In this document: positions 20,689 to 30,705 of the stretch, in pieces | Numbering within the stretch: position 1 is the stretch's first letter | How the letters are laid out: every line of letters begins with the position of its first letter | Assembly (NCBI GenBank): GCA_020633465.1 | Contig: JACKDN010000013.1 | Coordinates: 62,001-126,000 of the forward strand | From: Myxococcales bacterium | Lineage (GTDB): Bacteria; Myxococcota_A; Bradymonadia; UBA7976; UBA1532 | Length of the DNA: 64,000 nt | Direction: 5' to 3' | The notes under the pieces: model-generated | Databases searched by the model: none | Seen by the model: the letters and a program-made list of their open reading frames with translations, nothing else | What the model was told of the DNA's origin: nothing | Made by a program: the position numbers and the translations under genes

Positions 20689-22254
20689 TCAGCCGGCGGC
20701 GAGGGCCGCGTCGAGGGCGTCCTGCCAGCCCGCGTCGTCGAAGGCGCCGAACACCTCGGGGAAGCGCGCGCGCTCGGCCGCCGCCGCGTCGGCCTGGGCC
20801 GCCCGCAGGGTCTCGATGGCGCGGCGCTGACGCTTCCCGAGCGCGTGGGCCGTGGCGAAGTTGCCCAGCAGGTGCATCGACACGTCGGCGTCCTGGTGGC
20901 GCCCCAGCAGATCCTGCAGCGTCTTCTGCTGACGCACCAACGCGCCGAAGGCGTCGGGCGCCAGGGGCCGCAGGAACTCGGCGGTGTAGCGCAGCTTCTT
21001 ACACAGCTTGCGCAGGTCGTGGTACGTGGCCGGCGAGCTGCGTCGGCGGATGGCCCGGCCGCCGTCGAGCACCGCGCGCAGCCGCGCGCGCACCAGGTCG
21101 GACGCCACCGCGGTCAGCCGGGCCTGGGCGAAGGCCGTCCGCGGGCGGCGCAGCGCGCCGAGCGTGTGCTCGATGGCCTCGCACGTCGCGATCCACTCCA
21201 CCCCGTCCAGGAACGCCAGCATGGCCTCGCGCGCGTCCTCGCGCTCGGCGTGCAGGTGGGTGCGCAGGGGGGCCAGCAGGTGCTCGCCGTCCTCGAGCGT
21301 GGCCGCGTAGGCCGGCAGATCGGCCAGGTAGACGTCGAGATCGCGCACGGCCCCCAGCGCGCCGGCGGCCGCCTTCAGCCGATCGCGCAGGGCGCGACGC
21401 GCGTCGCGCGGCAGCGCGTCGCGGAAGACGTCGAGGGCCGCCAGCTGCCGGCGGATGGCCACGCGCATGTCGTGCAGGTACTCGGCGTCGACGCCCACCC
21501 GGGTGCCGGGCTCGTTGAACCGCATCACGGCGTACTGGGCCGACAGGATGCGGCGCAGGGCCTTGCCGGCGCGTTGGTCGGGGCGCACCTCGGTGCGGGC
21601 CGCGGACACCGGCCGCGGGGGTTGAAGGCCCGCCACGGCCAGCGCGCGCTGGAACTTGCTCTGCGTCTCGGGGCGCCAGGCCTGCCGCCGGGCCAGCTTT
21701 CGAGCCAGCTTGCCGACGCGCGCGGGCTCGCCCTCGACCAGCTCGAGCTCGACGATCGCCTCCTGCTGCAGGTCGTCGCCCGCGAAGTAGCGCACGGCGT
21801 CGGCGCAGATCTCGAGCCGGGTGCCGTGGCGGTCGGTGGCGTCGATGGCGCGGCGGATCTGCTCGACGGCCACGCAGGGCTGCAGGGTCCGGGCGCCCAG
21901 GGCGGGGCCCAGCCACCGGGCGATGCGCTTGCCGGGCAGCGCGGTCGGCGGGCGCTCGGGCCGCGGGACGTCCTCCTCCCACTCCTGGCGGGCCGCCACG
22001 CCGTCGCGGATGGGGCTGATCGTCTTGATCGCCAGGCGCGCGGTCGCCTTGCCGGGCTTGGCCCGCAGGCGGCAGGCGAGGCCCGCGCGGTAGAGGAACC
22101 AGTCCTCGGTGTCGAGGTAGGTGTCGGTGAGGGTGCGCGTCTCGGTGCCGGCGACGCGCAGGCCCAGCGCGGCCAGGGCGTCGTCGATGTGCGCCAGATC
22201 GGCGTGGTCGGGCACGACCAGCTTGGCCTCGATCTCCTCGTGGGCGTCACTCAT
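20689..22254 (-). CDS. CYTH-CHAD domain protein (polyphosphate-linked)
   Basis: 521 residues. The N-terminal CYTH domain (about 1-205) opens with EIEAKLVV, the ExExK triphosphate-tunnel motif, and includes RAGLACRLRAK and EQIRRAI. The C-terminal CHAD domain (about 230-515) is helical with conserved histidines and basic residues: LHDMRVAIRRQLAALDVF, VRDLDVYLADL, YHDLRKLCKKLRYTAEF, LLGRHQDADV. CYTH proteins act on triphosphates or bind polyphosphate, and CHAD binds polyphosphate. Start ATG 22254 is set by the ExExK motif; the open frame continuing to 25110 belongs to the neighbour. Confidence 0.93.
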   Translation of the reverse strand: MSDAHEEIEAKLVVPDHADLAHIDDALAALGLRVAGTETRTLTDTYLDTEDWFLYRAGLACRLRAKPGKATARLAIKTISPIRDGVAARQEWEEDVPRPERPPTALPGKRIARWLGPALGARTLQPCVAVEQIRRAIDATDRHGTRLEICADAVRYFAGDDLQQEAIVELELVEGEPARVGKLARKLARRQAWRPETQSKFQRALAVAGLQPPRPVSAARTEVRPDQRAGKALRRILSAQYAVMRFNEPGTRVGVDAEYLHDMRVAIRRQLAALDVFRDALPRDARRALRDRLKAAAGALGAVRDLDVYLADLPAYAATLEDGEHLLAPLRTHLHAEREDAREAMLAFLDGVEWIATCEAIEHTLGALRRPRTAFAQARLTAVASDLVRARLRAVLDGGRAIRRRSSPATYHDLRKLCKKLRYTAEFLRPLAPDAFGALVRQQKTLQDLLGRHQDADVSMHLLGNFATAHALGKRQRRAIETLRAAQADAAAAERARFPEVFGAFDDAGWQDALDAALAAG

Positions 22255-22334
22255 GGGGCGCGCTCCCGGCGTCGTTGGGCCGACGAGCATACAGCGTCCT
22301 ACATGGGGGGCCAACCGCCACGGGCCGCGCCGGA

Positions 22335-25300
22335 TCAGCGGGCGCGGCGTCGGGCGTGCGTGGCGCCCGCGGCCAGCACCACCGCGCCGGCGCCCACCAG
22401 CAGCAGCGCGGCGCCGAAGCCGTGGGCGAAGCCCTGGCGCAGCAGGTAGACCAGGACGTCGAGCACGACCGCGCCCGCGCCGCAGGCCAGCAGGTCGCCC
22501 CGTCCCAGGCGCGCGCCGATGGCGACGGTGGCCAGCCCCCCCACGAACAGGGCCGCGGCGGCGAGGGTGCCGTGCGCGCCGAGCACCTGGACGGCGACCG
22601 ACGCGTAGGCCAGCAGCAGGCCGCCGATCTGCAGGGCGCCGGCGCGGGCGGGTGACAGGTGGCGGCGCTCGAAGGCGGCGGCCGCGAGCAGGCTGAGGCC
22701 CGCGGGCACCCCGAAGAAGGCGGGCGCCGAGACGCCCAGGGCCAGCCACAGGCGCGCGGTGGCCAGGTTGGCCAGGGCCAGCGCGGCGAGGGTCTGCCAG
22801 GGTCGGCGATCCTGGCGCGCGGCGACGGCCAGCACCACCGCCGCCAGCAGCGCGGCGTCGGCGCCGGGCACCAGCAGGGCGGGCACGACGATGCTCAACG
22901 CGCGCGCACGCAGCGCGCGGGCCAAGGGCGCCTCGCCGGTGGCCAGCACCCGCAGCGCCAGCGCCGCCGCGAGCCAGACGTGGCCGTGGTAGCCGTCGAG
23001 CAGCGCCAGGGCGTCGCTGCGCGCGACGACGAACAGGTGGGCCGCGGCGGCGGCGCCCAGCACCACGTCGATCCAGCGCGCGTGGCCCGTGCGCCGGGCC
23101 TCGCCGATCGCCAGGGCGGCGACGACCACCAGGGCGGCGACGCCGCAGACGACCACGATGGGCTGCGCCGGCGCCGGCGGCATGGCCAACAGGTGCGCGA
23201 CCATCTCGCCGACGATCAGGGCCGACAGGCGGGCCAGCAGCGGGCCCCGGCGGCGGACCACGGCGTCGGGCAGGGGCAGGGCCCGCAGCGCCAGGGCGAC
23301 CAGGGCGGCGACGGCCCCCAGCGCGGGCAGGATCTCGACGGCGGGGCTGCCGGTGCGGGGCACCGCGTAGATCAGCCAGGCGTAGAGCGCCAGGACCAGG
23401 GCGTAGATCGTGCCGTCGATCGCCCGCGGCGCGCCGGCCACGGCCCGGCGCAGGGGGGCGGCGACCAGGACCGTGAGCGCGACCGGCAGCGGGAGCGTCT
23501 CGACGTCCAGGCCGGTGGTCGCGAGGGCGGCGGCCGCGAGGGCGCCCGCGACCACCGGCGCCCGGCCGGCGGCCAGGACGGCCAGCGCGGCCCACTCGAC
23601 CGTCGGCGGTGACCAGGCGGCGCCGAGGAGAGCGCGCGTGAGCAGCGGCAGCAGCGCGGCGAGGGGCGCGAGGGCGAGGGCGCGCGCGCCCGGGTGCCGG
23701 GTGCGCACGAAGACCAGCGCGGCGAGGCCCGCGGCGGCGAGGCGGGCGGCGACCAGCAGATCGGTCGGCAGCCGCAGGCCGGGCTCGGCGACCACGAGCG
23801 CGGCGGCGCCGACCACCGGCAAGGCGACCAGGGCGGTGAGCGTGGCGGCCAGGCGCCGGGCGTCGCGCGCGGCGAGCCCCGCGGCCGGCAGGCGCGCGAC
23901 GAGGGGCCACAGCAGGCCGAGCGCGGCCCACAGCGTCGGATGCCAGAACAGCGGGAGCTCGACGTGGGCCGCGCCCGGGCCGGCCGCGGTGAAGGTGAGC
24001 AGCAGCGCGGCGCCCGGCGCGTTGGCGCGGCCGCCGCCAGCGCGGGCGGCGGCGGCCAGCAGCAGACCGGCCGCGAGCAGGGCCGGGTGGTCGGCGGGTA
24101 GGCCGGATCGGTGAAGGGCAGGACGAACAGGACGACCAGCGCGGCGCCAGTGACCGCGAGGGTGGCGGCGCGACTGGCGCGCGCGACGCCCCGCAGCCCG
24201 GCGGGCAGGCCGCCGCGGCGCTCGAGGGCGCGCTCCACGCGAGCAGGGCCCACGGGGCGCCGGCGACCAGCGCCAGCGCGCGCGGCCCCGACCAGCCCGC
24301 GGCCGCGCGGCGGCGGCCCACGCGAGGACGAGCGGGGCGGCGGTGGCGGCGGCGCCCGCGAGGCGGCTGCCGGTCAGCGCGGCCACGACCATCGGCGAGC
24401 AGGCGGCGGCCGCCAGCGCGGCGACGCTCGGCAGGGCCGCCTCGTCCACGGCGTGGGCCGCGAGCCAGACGAGCGCGGCGGCGGCGGCCAGGGCCGCCAT
24501 CACCCCGCCGACCGACCGGAGGGCGGGTCCGACGGTCCACCGCAGGCCCAGGGTGAGCGCGGGCGCGACCAGCGCCGCCGCCAGCAGGCCGGCGCTCGCG
24601 GGCGTCGACCCCGCCGCCGTCAGCGCGATCGCGGTGGCCGCCGCGGTCGCGACGGCGCCGAGCCTGGCCACCTGCGGCGCGCGCAGCAGCGCGCCGAGCG
24701 CGAGCAGGGCGGCCGCCAGGGCCAGGCAGTCGACGGTGGTGGCGAGGGTCGGCGGCGCCCAGCCGGCGGTGGCCAGCGGCGTCACCGACGCCAGCGCCAG
24801 CGCGCCGGCGAGGCCGACGGCGAGGTCGGTGGCCGCGGTCGTGCGGGCGGCGCGCGCGGCGCGCCGCGGCGCCGACGACCACGGCGGCCGCCAGCACCGC
24901 GACGGGGGCGCCGCTGACGGCCAGGGCGCGCCACGCGAAGAGGGCGGCCAGCGCGAACAGGGCCGGGGGCTGCGCCGGCGCGCGCGGACGGCGACCACCG
25001 CGCCGGCGGCGAGGAAGACCGGGAGATCGACCAGCGAGCCCGTCGGCAGCACCGGCGGGAGGCAGGCCACGCCCGCGGCCAGCAGGGGGGGCAGCGCGCA
25101 GCTCCACCACAGCGCGCGGCGGAGCGGAGGGCGCGCGCGCCGTCCGGCGAGCGCCGCGAGGCCGAGCAGGCCGGCGGCCAGCCTGCGCGCGCCGGCGGCG
25201 TCGAGGCGCAGGACGTTCGCGTCGACGACCGCGCCCAGGGCCAGCAGCAGCGGGCCCGCGACGGCGAACGCGCGCCGCTCGACGGCCAGGGCGAGGAAGA

Positions 25301-26767
25301 CGGTGGCCGCGCCGAGCGCCGGCAGCGCCAGGGCAGGGGCGCGCGGATCGTCGCCCAGCAGCGCGACGATCGCGAGCGCTGCGGTGGTGAGCAGGGTCCA
25401 GGCGACGGTGAGATCGGCGTGCCGGTCGCGGCCGGCGCGCGCCAGGCGCCCGGCCCAGAGGCCCACCAGCGCGACGTAGGGCAGGCAGGTCAGGCCGTAC
25501 CAGGCCAGGGGCAGCGGGCGGTCGTGATAGCCCAAGCCGGCGGCGACCTGATCGCGCAGGGCCAGCACCAGCGATCGGACGGGCGCGGGCAGCAGCAGGT
25601 AGGCGCCCAGGGTGGCGACGAGGCCGGTCACGAAGGCGGCGGTGCTGCCGGTGCGGCGCGCCACGAGGAGACAGGCGGTGGCGCCGGCGGCGACGGTGAC
25701 GAGCGCCAGGATGGGGTCGGACAGCGCCGGCGCCAGGGCGGCGCAGGCCGTGGCGATGATCGCGGCGGCGCCCGCGCGCCCCTTCACCACCCGGGCCGCC
25801 GCGAGGGCGCCGCCGGCCAGGGCCGGGCCGAGCGGGGCGGGGCTGCCCAGCTCGATGGCGAGATGGCTGGCGGTGACCGCCCAGCCCACGCCCAGCTGCG
25901 CCAGGGCAGCACGGCGCGGCGGTCGGCGGCGGGCAGCCGGGCGACGGCGAGGGCGGGCGCGAGGATCAGCAGCAGCGCGAAGGCGTGGGGCCCGCTCGCC
26001 GCCAGCGGGGCGAGGCCGGCGGCGAGGGCGGCGCCGCCCGCGGCGATCGGCAGCCACCCGGGCGCCCCGAGCCCGTCGAGCCGCGCGGTGGCGCGCCAGG
26101 CCAAGAGCCCGGGCACGAGGGCCGCGGCCAGCGCGAGGGCGCCGACGAGGGGCGCGTCGAGCAGCACCCGGCCCGCCACGACGGAAGCGATGGGCGTCAG
26201 CGCGGCCGACAGGTGGGCCGTGACGCGGCGCACCTTGGCCAGCGAGGGCTGCTCGGCGTGACGGGCGAGGCGGGCGCTGGCGCCCCACAGCAGGGCGCCG
26301 AAGGCGGCCAGGCCGCCTTGCACCAGCAGCAGGCGGGCGACGCCGCTCATGGTGGTCCAGGCCGTCGAGGCGAACCAGGCGGCGCCGGCCAGCAGCAGGA
26401 AGGCGCCGAGCAGGAACACCAGGTTCTCGGCGGCCACGGGCGCCAGGTGGCGCAGCCAGTCGGGCACGACGGGTCGGGCGGGCGGGGGCGGATCGGGGGC
26501 CGGCCGAGGGGGAGCCGGCCGAGGATCGGGGCGCGGGGGGAGCGGGGCCAGGCGGCGCAGGGCGGCGGCGCGGGCGTTGCCCAGGCGGCCCAGCAGGTCG
26601 GCGCGCACCGACGCGGGCAGGTCCTGGTCCCGCGTGATCAGGCCGCGCAGGCGATCCAGGGCCAGCATCTCGCGGGCCGCGGCGGCCGGCGCGGCGGCGC
26701 CGCAGGCGGTACAGCCGGCGGGGCCCAGCGGGCCGCCGCAGACGAAGCAGGGGAGGGTGGCGTCCAT
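22335..26767 (-). pseudogene. Very large polytopic membrane protein with N-terminal zinc ribbon, six frame changes
   Basis: Conceptual joining gives about 1,475 residues. The N terminus has a Cys4 ribbon (CFVCGGPLGPAGCTAC), a Pro-rich spacer, then some 30 or more hydrophobic helices of Ala/Leu-rich sequence. This is the arrangement of actinobacterial SCO7613-C-type membrane proteins, a guess by architecture. The coding frame changes near 25910, 24980, 24870, 24300, 24240 and 24100. Five changes fit loss of one base and one (24870) fits gain of one; all are in GC runs or CG repeats. Each segment between them keeps membrane-protein sense, so assembly error or very recent decay both fit. Start ATG 26767. 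The function is unknown. Confidence 0.65.
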
Positions 26768-26946
26768 GGCGGCGGCCCCGCCGCAAGGCCCGTGCCGCAG
26801 GCGCCCCCCCCGGGCGGCGGGGACTTGGCCGGTCCGGCCGCCGGGGGCTGTGCATCCGACGCACGGTGGGCGTGCGTCGCGCGCCCGCTGGGGCCACGCG
26901 CGGCGCCGGTCGCCGGGCTGGGCGCGCCTCGGGTGGCCGAGGTGTC

Positions 26947-28104
26947 CTAGGGGTCTTCGAGGGTCGCCGGATCGCAGTCGGGGCCGGCGGTGACCGGGTT
27001 GCACCGCGAGGGGGCGCCGTCGGGCAGCACGCGCTCGAGGGGGAAGTCGGTGCTGATGGCGTGCGCGCCGCTGCCCAGCGCGACCTGCCAGGCGGGCTCC
27101 AGGTTGCCGCGCGTGCGGATCAGGAAGCCCTGCCGGGCGGCGGCGCGGATCTCGGCCTCCCGGCCGACCGCGTCGTCCATCTGCACCACCGCCGCGTAGG
27201 GCGCGTCGACGGCCCCGTGGGCGAACAGCATGCGGCCGCGCTGCATCGGCCAGCGGGCGAGGTACTCTTCCCGGTTGCGCTCGCTGTCGAGCAGCGAGAA
27301 CAGGATCTTGCCGCGGGTGGCCTCGACGGTGGGCCAGCCGCGGGCGAGCACCGCCTCGCGCAAGGTGGCGTAGCCGCCCCGCAGGTCGTCGGGCGCGAAG
27401 ACGCGATCGCGGCCCCAGACGTCCAGGATCTCGGCGTCGAGGGCGTCGAAGTGCTGCCAAACCTTGTCGACGTCCACGTCGTCCTTGGGCTCGAGCATCA
27501 CCCACAGCAGGTGGTGCCCCGGGTGCGCGTCGCTCCAGCCGCGCAGGACCGCCAGGCAGTCGGTGAAGCGATCACACGTGCTCTCGGCGTCGACGCCCGG
27601 CACGTGGAACACCCGGAAGGCCTCGAGGCGACGATCCCAGTGCAGATCGAGCTCGAACTGGCGCACGCCCTGCGCGCCCAGCTGCACGTCGAGGGGTTCG
27701 TGCGCGTAGTCCCAGTCGGGCACCGTGTTGGGGGGTCGCAGGTGGTAGCTGTTGTGGGTGCCGCGCATCTGCACGTGGTTCACGCGGACCCCCTCGGGCC
27801 ACGCGTCGAGCGGCCGCGCGGCGTCGAGGGGCGGCGCGGCGTCGTCGGGCGCGGCGTCGTCCAGCGCCGCGTCGGGCGGCCGCGCGTCGAGGGCGGCCGC
27901 GTCGCCCAGCGCCGCGTCCAGGTTCGCCGCGTCGGGCGGCGCCGCGTCGGCCAGCGCGCCGTCGGGGTGGGCGGCGTCAGGGCCGGCGTCGGTCGGCGCG
28001 ACGTCGGGCGCGCCGCGCCCGGCGGCGTCGTCGTCGCACGCCGCGCTCAGCGCGAGCGCCACGAGGAGCAGCAGGCGGTCGGCGCGCCACCCTCCGGCCC
28101 TCAT
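26947..28104 (-). CDS. Lipoprotein with PI-PLC-like (calcium-dependent phosphoinositide phospholipase C) domain
   Basis: 385 residues. The lipobox is LSAAC, followed by about 80 residues of Asp-Ala repeats (DAAxxDAA pattern). The catalytic-looking part starts VNHVQMRGTHNSYHLRPPN, the HNSY histidine region of PI-PLC-C1-like proteins, followed by FELDLHWDRR, FRVFHVPG and a C-terminal GAHAISTDFPLE. These proteins cleave glycerophosphoinositol-type phosphodiesters; the true substrate is unknown. ATG 28104 overlaps the stop of the upstream Cys-repeat/RCC1 gene (ATGA), so the two lipoproteins are made together. Confidence 0.8.
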   Translation of the reverse strand: MRAGGWRADRLLLLVALALSAACDDDAAGRGAPDVAPTDAGPDAAHPDGALADAAPPDAANLDAALGDAAALDARPPDAALDDAAPDDAAPPLDAARPLDAWPEGVRVNHVQMRGTHNSYHLRPPNTVPDWDYAHEPLDVQLGAQGVRQFELDLHWDRRLEAFRVFHVPGVDAESTCDRFTDCLAVLRGWSDAHPGHHLLWVMLEPKDDVDVDKVWQHFDALDAEILDVWGRDRVFAPDDLRGGYATLREAVLARGWPTVEATRGKILFSLLDSERNREEYLARWPMQRGRMLFAHGAVDAPYAAVVQMDDAVGREAEIRAAARQGFLIRTRGNLEPAWQVALGSGAHAISTDFPLERVLPDGAPSRCNPVTAGPDCDPATLEDP

Positions 28105-30524
28105 CGGGTGGGCACCCGGGTCTGCATGCTGTCGTCCAGCCCCCAGCAGCGCACGTTGCCCAGCGCCGTCATCGCGCAGGCGTGCCACTGGCCGGCGGTC
28201 ACCTGGGTGTAGAGACCGTCGGGCGGATCCAGGGGGAACGCGAGATCACCCCAGCACGCGAGACGCCCGTCCCGCCGGATCGCGCAGGCGAAGTCGCGGC
28301 CGGCGCTGATGGAGGCGAAGGGGCCCGCGGGCGGCTGCGTGGTGGCGTCGGCCTCCTCGCCCCAGCACACGGCGCTGCCGTCGTCGCGCAGCGCGCAGCC
28401 GTGGTAGAGCCCCACCGACACCGACTCGAAGCCCAGGCCCTCGGGGGCGCTGCCCCACTGGGCGGCGAACTGCACGTCGCCCCAGCAGTGCAGGGCGGTG
28501 TCGAGCGTGACGACGCACTGCGCCGTCCAGCCCACGCCCAGCGCCCGCACCGGCCCCTCGGGCAGGCCGTCCTGGTAGCGGCGCGACGAGCCCCAGCACA
28601 CCACCTCGCCGTCGCCGTCGAGGCCGCAGCCGTGGGACGAGCTGACCTGGATCTCGGCGAAGGTGATGGCCGGCGGGCGGGTCGAGCCGGACTGATCCTC
28701 GCCCCAGCACACCGCCGGGCTGCCGTCGGCGGGCAGCGCGCAGCTGTGGAAGCGTCCCGCGGCCACCTGCCGGAAGTTGCCCTCGGGCGGCAGGTGGGCG
28801 CCGGCCTCGGGCCGCTCGCCGGTGCCCCAGCAGCGCAGGGTGCCGTCGGCGACCACGCCGCAGCAGTGGTTGTTGCCGCAGTCGATCTGCCGGAACACGA
28901 GCCCGCACTCGGGGCCCGCGAAGCCCGCGGCGCACTGCGCGCAGTCCGGGCCGGTGCGGCTGGGCACGCAGCGATCGCAGTTCTCGCCCTCGAAGTTCGC
29001 GGACGGGCAGGCGACCTCGAGGTCGATCTGCGTCTGCCCGTCGCCTCGGAACCCGTCGACGAACAACCAGTACGTGCCCGGCTCGACCAGCACCTCGCGC
29101 AGCTGCGACTCGTTGCCCGCCGCGCCGCCGTCGTCGTCGCAGGCCACCTCGGCGTCGTCGTCGCCGCAGGCGTCGGCGCCGCGCCGCAGGTAGAGGACGG
29201 GATCGAAGGCCGAGTCGCGGGTGGTGACCGTCAGCCGGCGGCGCCCATCCACCCGCAGGCGGATGGCCACCTCGCTGGTGTTGCCCCCGCAGCTGCCCCG
29301 GTGCAGGCCGGGCGCCTCGCCGTCGAGCGTGACCGCCAGCGTCGCGTCGGCGAGCACGATGTCGTGGGCCGGCTCGTCGCAGGGATCGTCCGGCAGCACG
29401 CACGCGCTCCAGGCCGTCCAGCTGCCTCGTGTGCAGCGCCGCGCCCGCCGGCCGAGATCGTCGACGCCGCACGCCTCCTCTTCGGTGGCGCCGTCGCGAC
29501 AGTCGTCGGGATCGTCGCACGCGCTCCAGGCCGTCCAGCGGCCGTCGCGGCAGGTGCGGCTGCCCCGCCCGCGGTCGTTGAGCCCGCAGGTGCGCGCCTC
29601 GGTGTCGCCAGCGACGCACTCGTCGGGGTCGTCGCAGGCCGTCCACGCGCCGAAGGCGCCCTCGACGCAGGTGCGGGTGCGCGTGCCGTTGCCGTTGAGG
29701 CCGCAGGCCTCGCGGTCGGTGCCGCCGTCGACGCACGCGTCGGGATCGTCGCAGGCGCCGAGGGGTCCGAAGCGCCCGTCCTCGCAGCGCCGCGTCGCCT
29801 CGCCGCGCCGGTTGCGTCCGCAGGGCACGCGCTCGATCACGCCGTCTTCGCAGGTGCGATCGGGATCGTCGCAGGGGCCGAAGGCCGACCACTGGCCGTC
29901 GGCGCAGGTCCGCGCCCGGGTGCCGTTGTTCTGCAGACCGCAGGGCTCGGTCTCGACGACCTCGTCGACGCACCGGTCGGGATCGGCGCAGGCCTCGAAG
30001 TCGCCCCAGACGCCGTCGTCGCCGCAGTCGCGCTCCTGCTGGCCCCGGTCGTTCAGCCCGCACGGTCGGCGCTGGAGCGCGCCGGGCTCGCACAGCGCGC
30101 AGGGCGTCCACGCGGTCCACTGCCCCTCGGCGCACCGGCGCGCCCGCGGCGGGCCCTCGGGGCACGCCTCTTCCTGGGCGGCGTCGTCTTCGCAGGCGTC
30201 GGGGTCGACGCAGTCCCCCAGCGCGCCCCACGCGCCCCCCTCGCAGGTGCGCGCGGCCTCGCCGCGCCCGTTGAGCCCGCAGGCCCGCACCTCGGAGGTG
30301 CCGTCTTCGCAGGGGGCGGCCGCGTCGAGCGGCGGCCCGAGGTCGCGGGTGGGCCCGCCGTCCTCGGCGTCCGGTCCGGCGTCGGCGGTGGGATCGCCGG
30401 GCCGGCCGCCGTCGACCGCGCCGCCGCCGGCGGCGTCGAGGCCGGCGCCACCGCCGCCGCCCCCGCCACCCCCCGGATGGCAGGCGGCGAGGCACAGGGC
30501 CGTCAACACGATGGATCGCTGCAC
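28101..30524 (-). CDS. Lipoprotein with eight Cys-rich repeats, PPC-like domain and seven-blade RCC1 propeller
   Basis: 807 residues. A lipobox (LAAC) leads into poly-Gly and an Asp/Gly-rich linker. Eight tandem repeats of about 38 residues follow, each with CGLNxxGxxxRxC, GxWxxxxxC and CDDPDxC elements, reminiscent of thrombospondin type 1 modules. Next is a beta domain like bacterial pre-peptidase C-terminal domains (SAFDPVLYLRRGADAC, PGTYWLFVDGF) and a short EGF-like stretch (NCDRCVPSRTGPDCAQC). The C terminus has seven RCC1-type blades, each with HxCALxxDGxxxCWG. It is probably a surface binding protein. GTG 30524 has GGAGGAG upstream. Confidence 0.85.
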   Translation of the reverse strand: MQRSIVLTALCLAACHPGGGGGGGGGAGLDAAGGGAVDGGRPGDPTADAGPDAEDGGPTRDLGPPLDAAAPCEDGTSEVRACGLNGRGEAARTCEGGAWGALGDCVDPDACEDDAAQEEACPEGPPRARRCAEGQWTAWTPCALCEPGALQRRPCGLNDRGQQERDCGDDGVWGDFEACADPDRCVDEVVETEPCGLQNNGTRARTCADGQWSAFGPCDDPDRTCEDGVIERVPCGRNRRGEATRRCEDGRFGPLGACDDPDACVDGGTDREACGLNGNGTRTRTCVEGAFGAWTACDDPDECVAGDTEARTCGLNDRGRGSRTCRDGRWTAWSACDDPDDCRDGATEEEACGVDDLGRRARRCTRGSWTAWSACVLPDDPCDEPAHDIVLADATLAVTLDGEAPGLHRGSCGGNTSEVAIRLRVDGRRRLTVTTRDSAFDPVLYLRRGADACGDDDAEVACDDDGGAAGNESQLREVLVEPGTYWLFVDGFRGDGQTQIDLEVACPSANFEGENCDRCVPSRTGPDCAQCAAGFAGPECGLVFRQIDCGNNHCCGVVADGTLRCWGTGERPEAGAHLPPEGNFRQVAAGRFHSCALPADGSPAVCWGEDQSGSTRPPAITFAEIQVSSSHGCGLDGDGEVVCWGSSRRYQDGLPEGPVRALGVGWTAQCVVTLDTALHCWGDVQFAAQWGSAPEGLGFESVSVGLYHGCALRDDGSAVCWGEEADATTQPPAGPFASISAGRDFACAIRRDGRLACWGDLAFPLDPPDGLYTQVTAGQWHACAMTALGNVRCWGLDDSMQTRVPTR
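29382..30322 (-). repeat. Eight tandem coding repeats (about 117 bp each)
   Basis: This part of the lipoprotein gene encodes eight consecutive Cys-rich modules of 36-40 residues. Consecutive modules share the Cys pattern and the linker CDDPDxC, but the DNA has diverged between copies, so the array is old rather than a recent slippage product. Confidence 0.75.
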
Positions 30525-30638
30525 GCCGGGCTCCTCCGGACCGTGGCCGCGGCGCAGCGTAGCAGGCCCGCGGGGGCCTCGGCACCGGTTCACCCACGTC
30601 GGCCGACTTCCGCCCGTCCGCCGCGTGCAGAGCCAGAC

Positions 30639-30667
30639 TTGCCCTCCCCGCCGATCCGTCTTTGAAT
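30639..30667 (+). promoter_or_regulatory. Possible sigma70 promoter for the TPR/Omp85 operon
   Basis: TTGCCC (30639-30644) and TTGAAT (30662-30667) are separated by exactly 17 bp, each matching four of six consensus bases, in the 181-bp divergent gap. The GTG start is 38 bases beyond the -10 box. There is no experimental support. Confidence 0.3.
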
Positions 30668-30705
30668 GGGGGGCGCACACCCCCTCACCGTGCGCGGAGG
30701 CCCAG

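Noticed and set aside
29382..30322. CRISPR-like array
   Set aside because: The regular spacing of about 117 bp is a coding repeat with diverged units, without identical short repeats or unique spacers.
29221..30705. N-terminal extension of the TPR protein in the same frame
   Set aside because: The segment is Ser/Arg/Pro-rich, antisense to the Cys-repeat gene, and lacks TPR-like sequence; a good GTG with Shine-Dalgarno lies at 30706.
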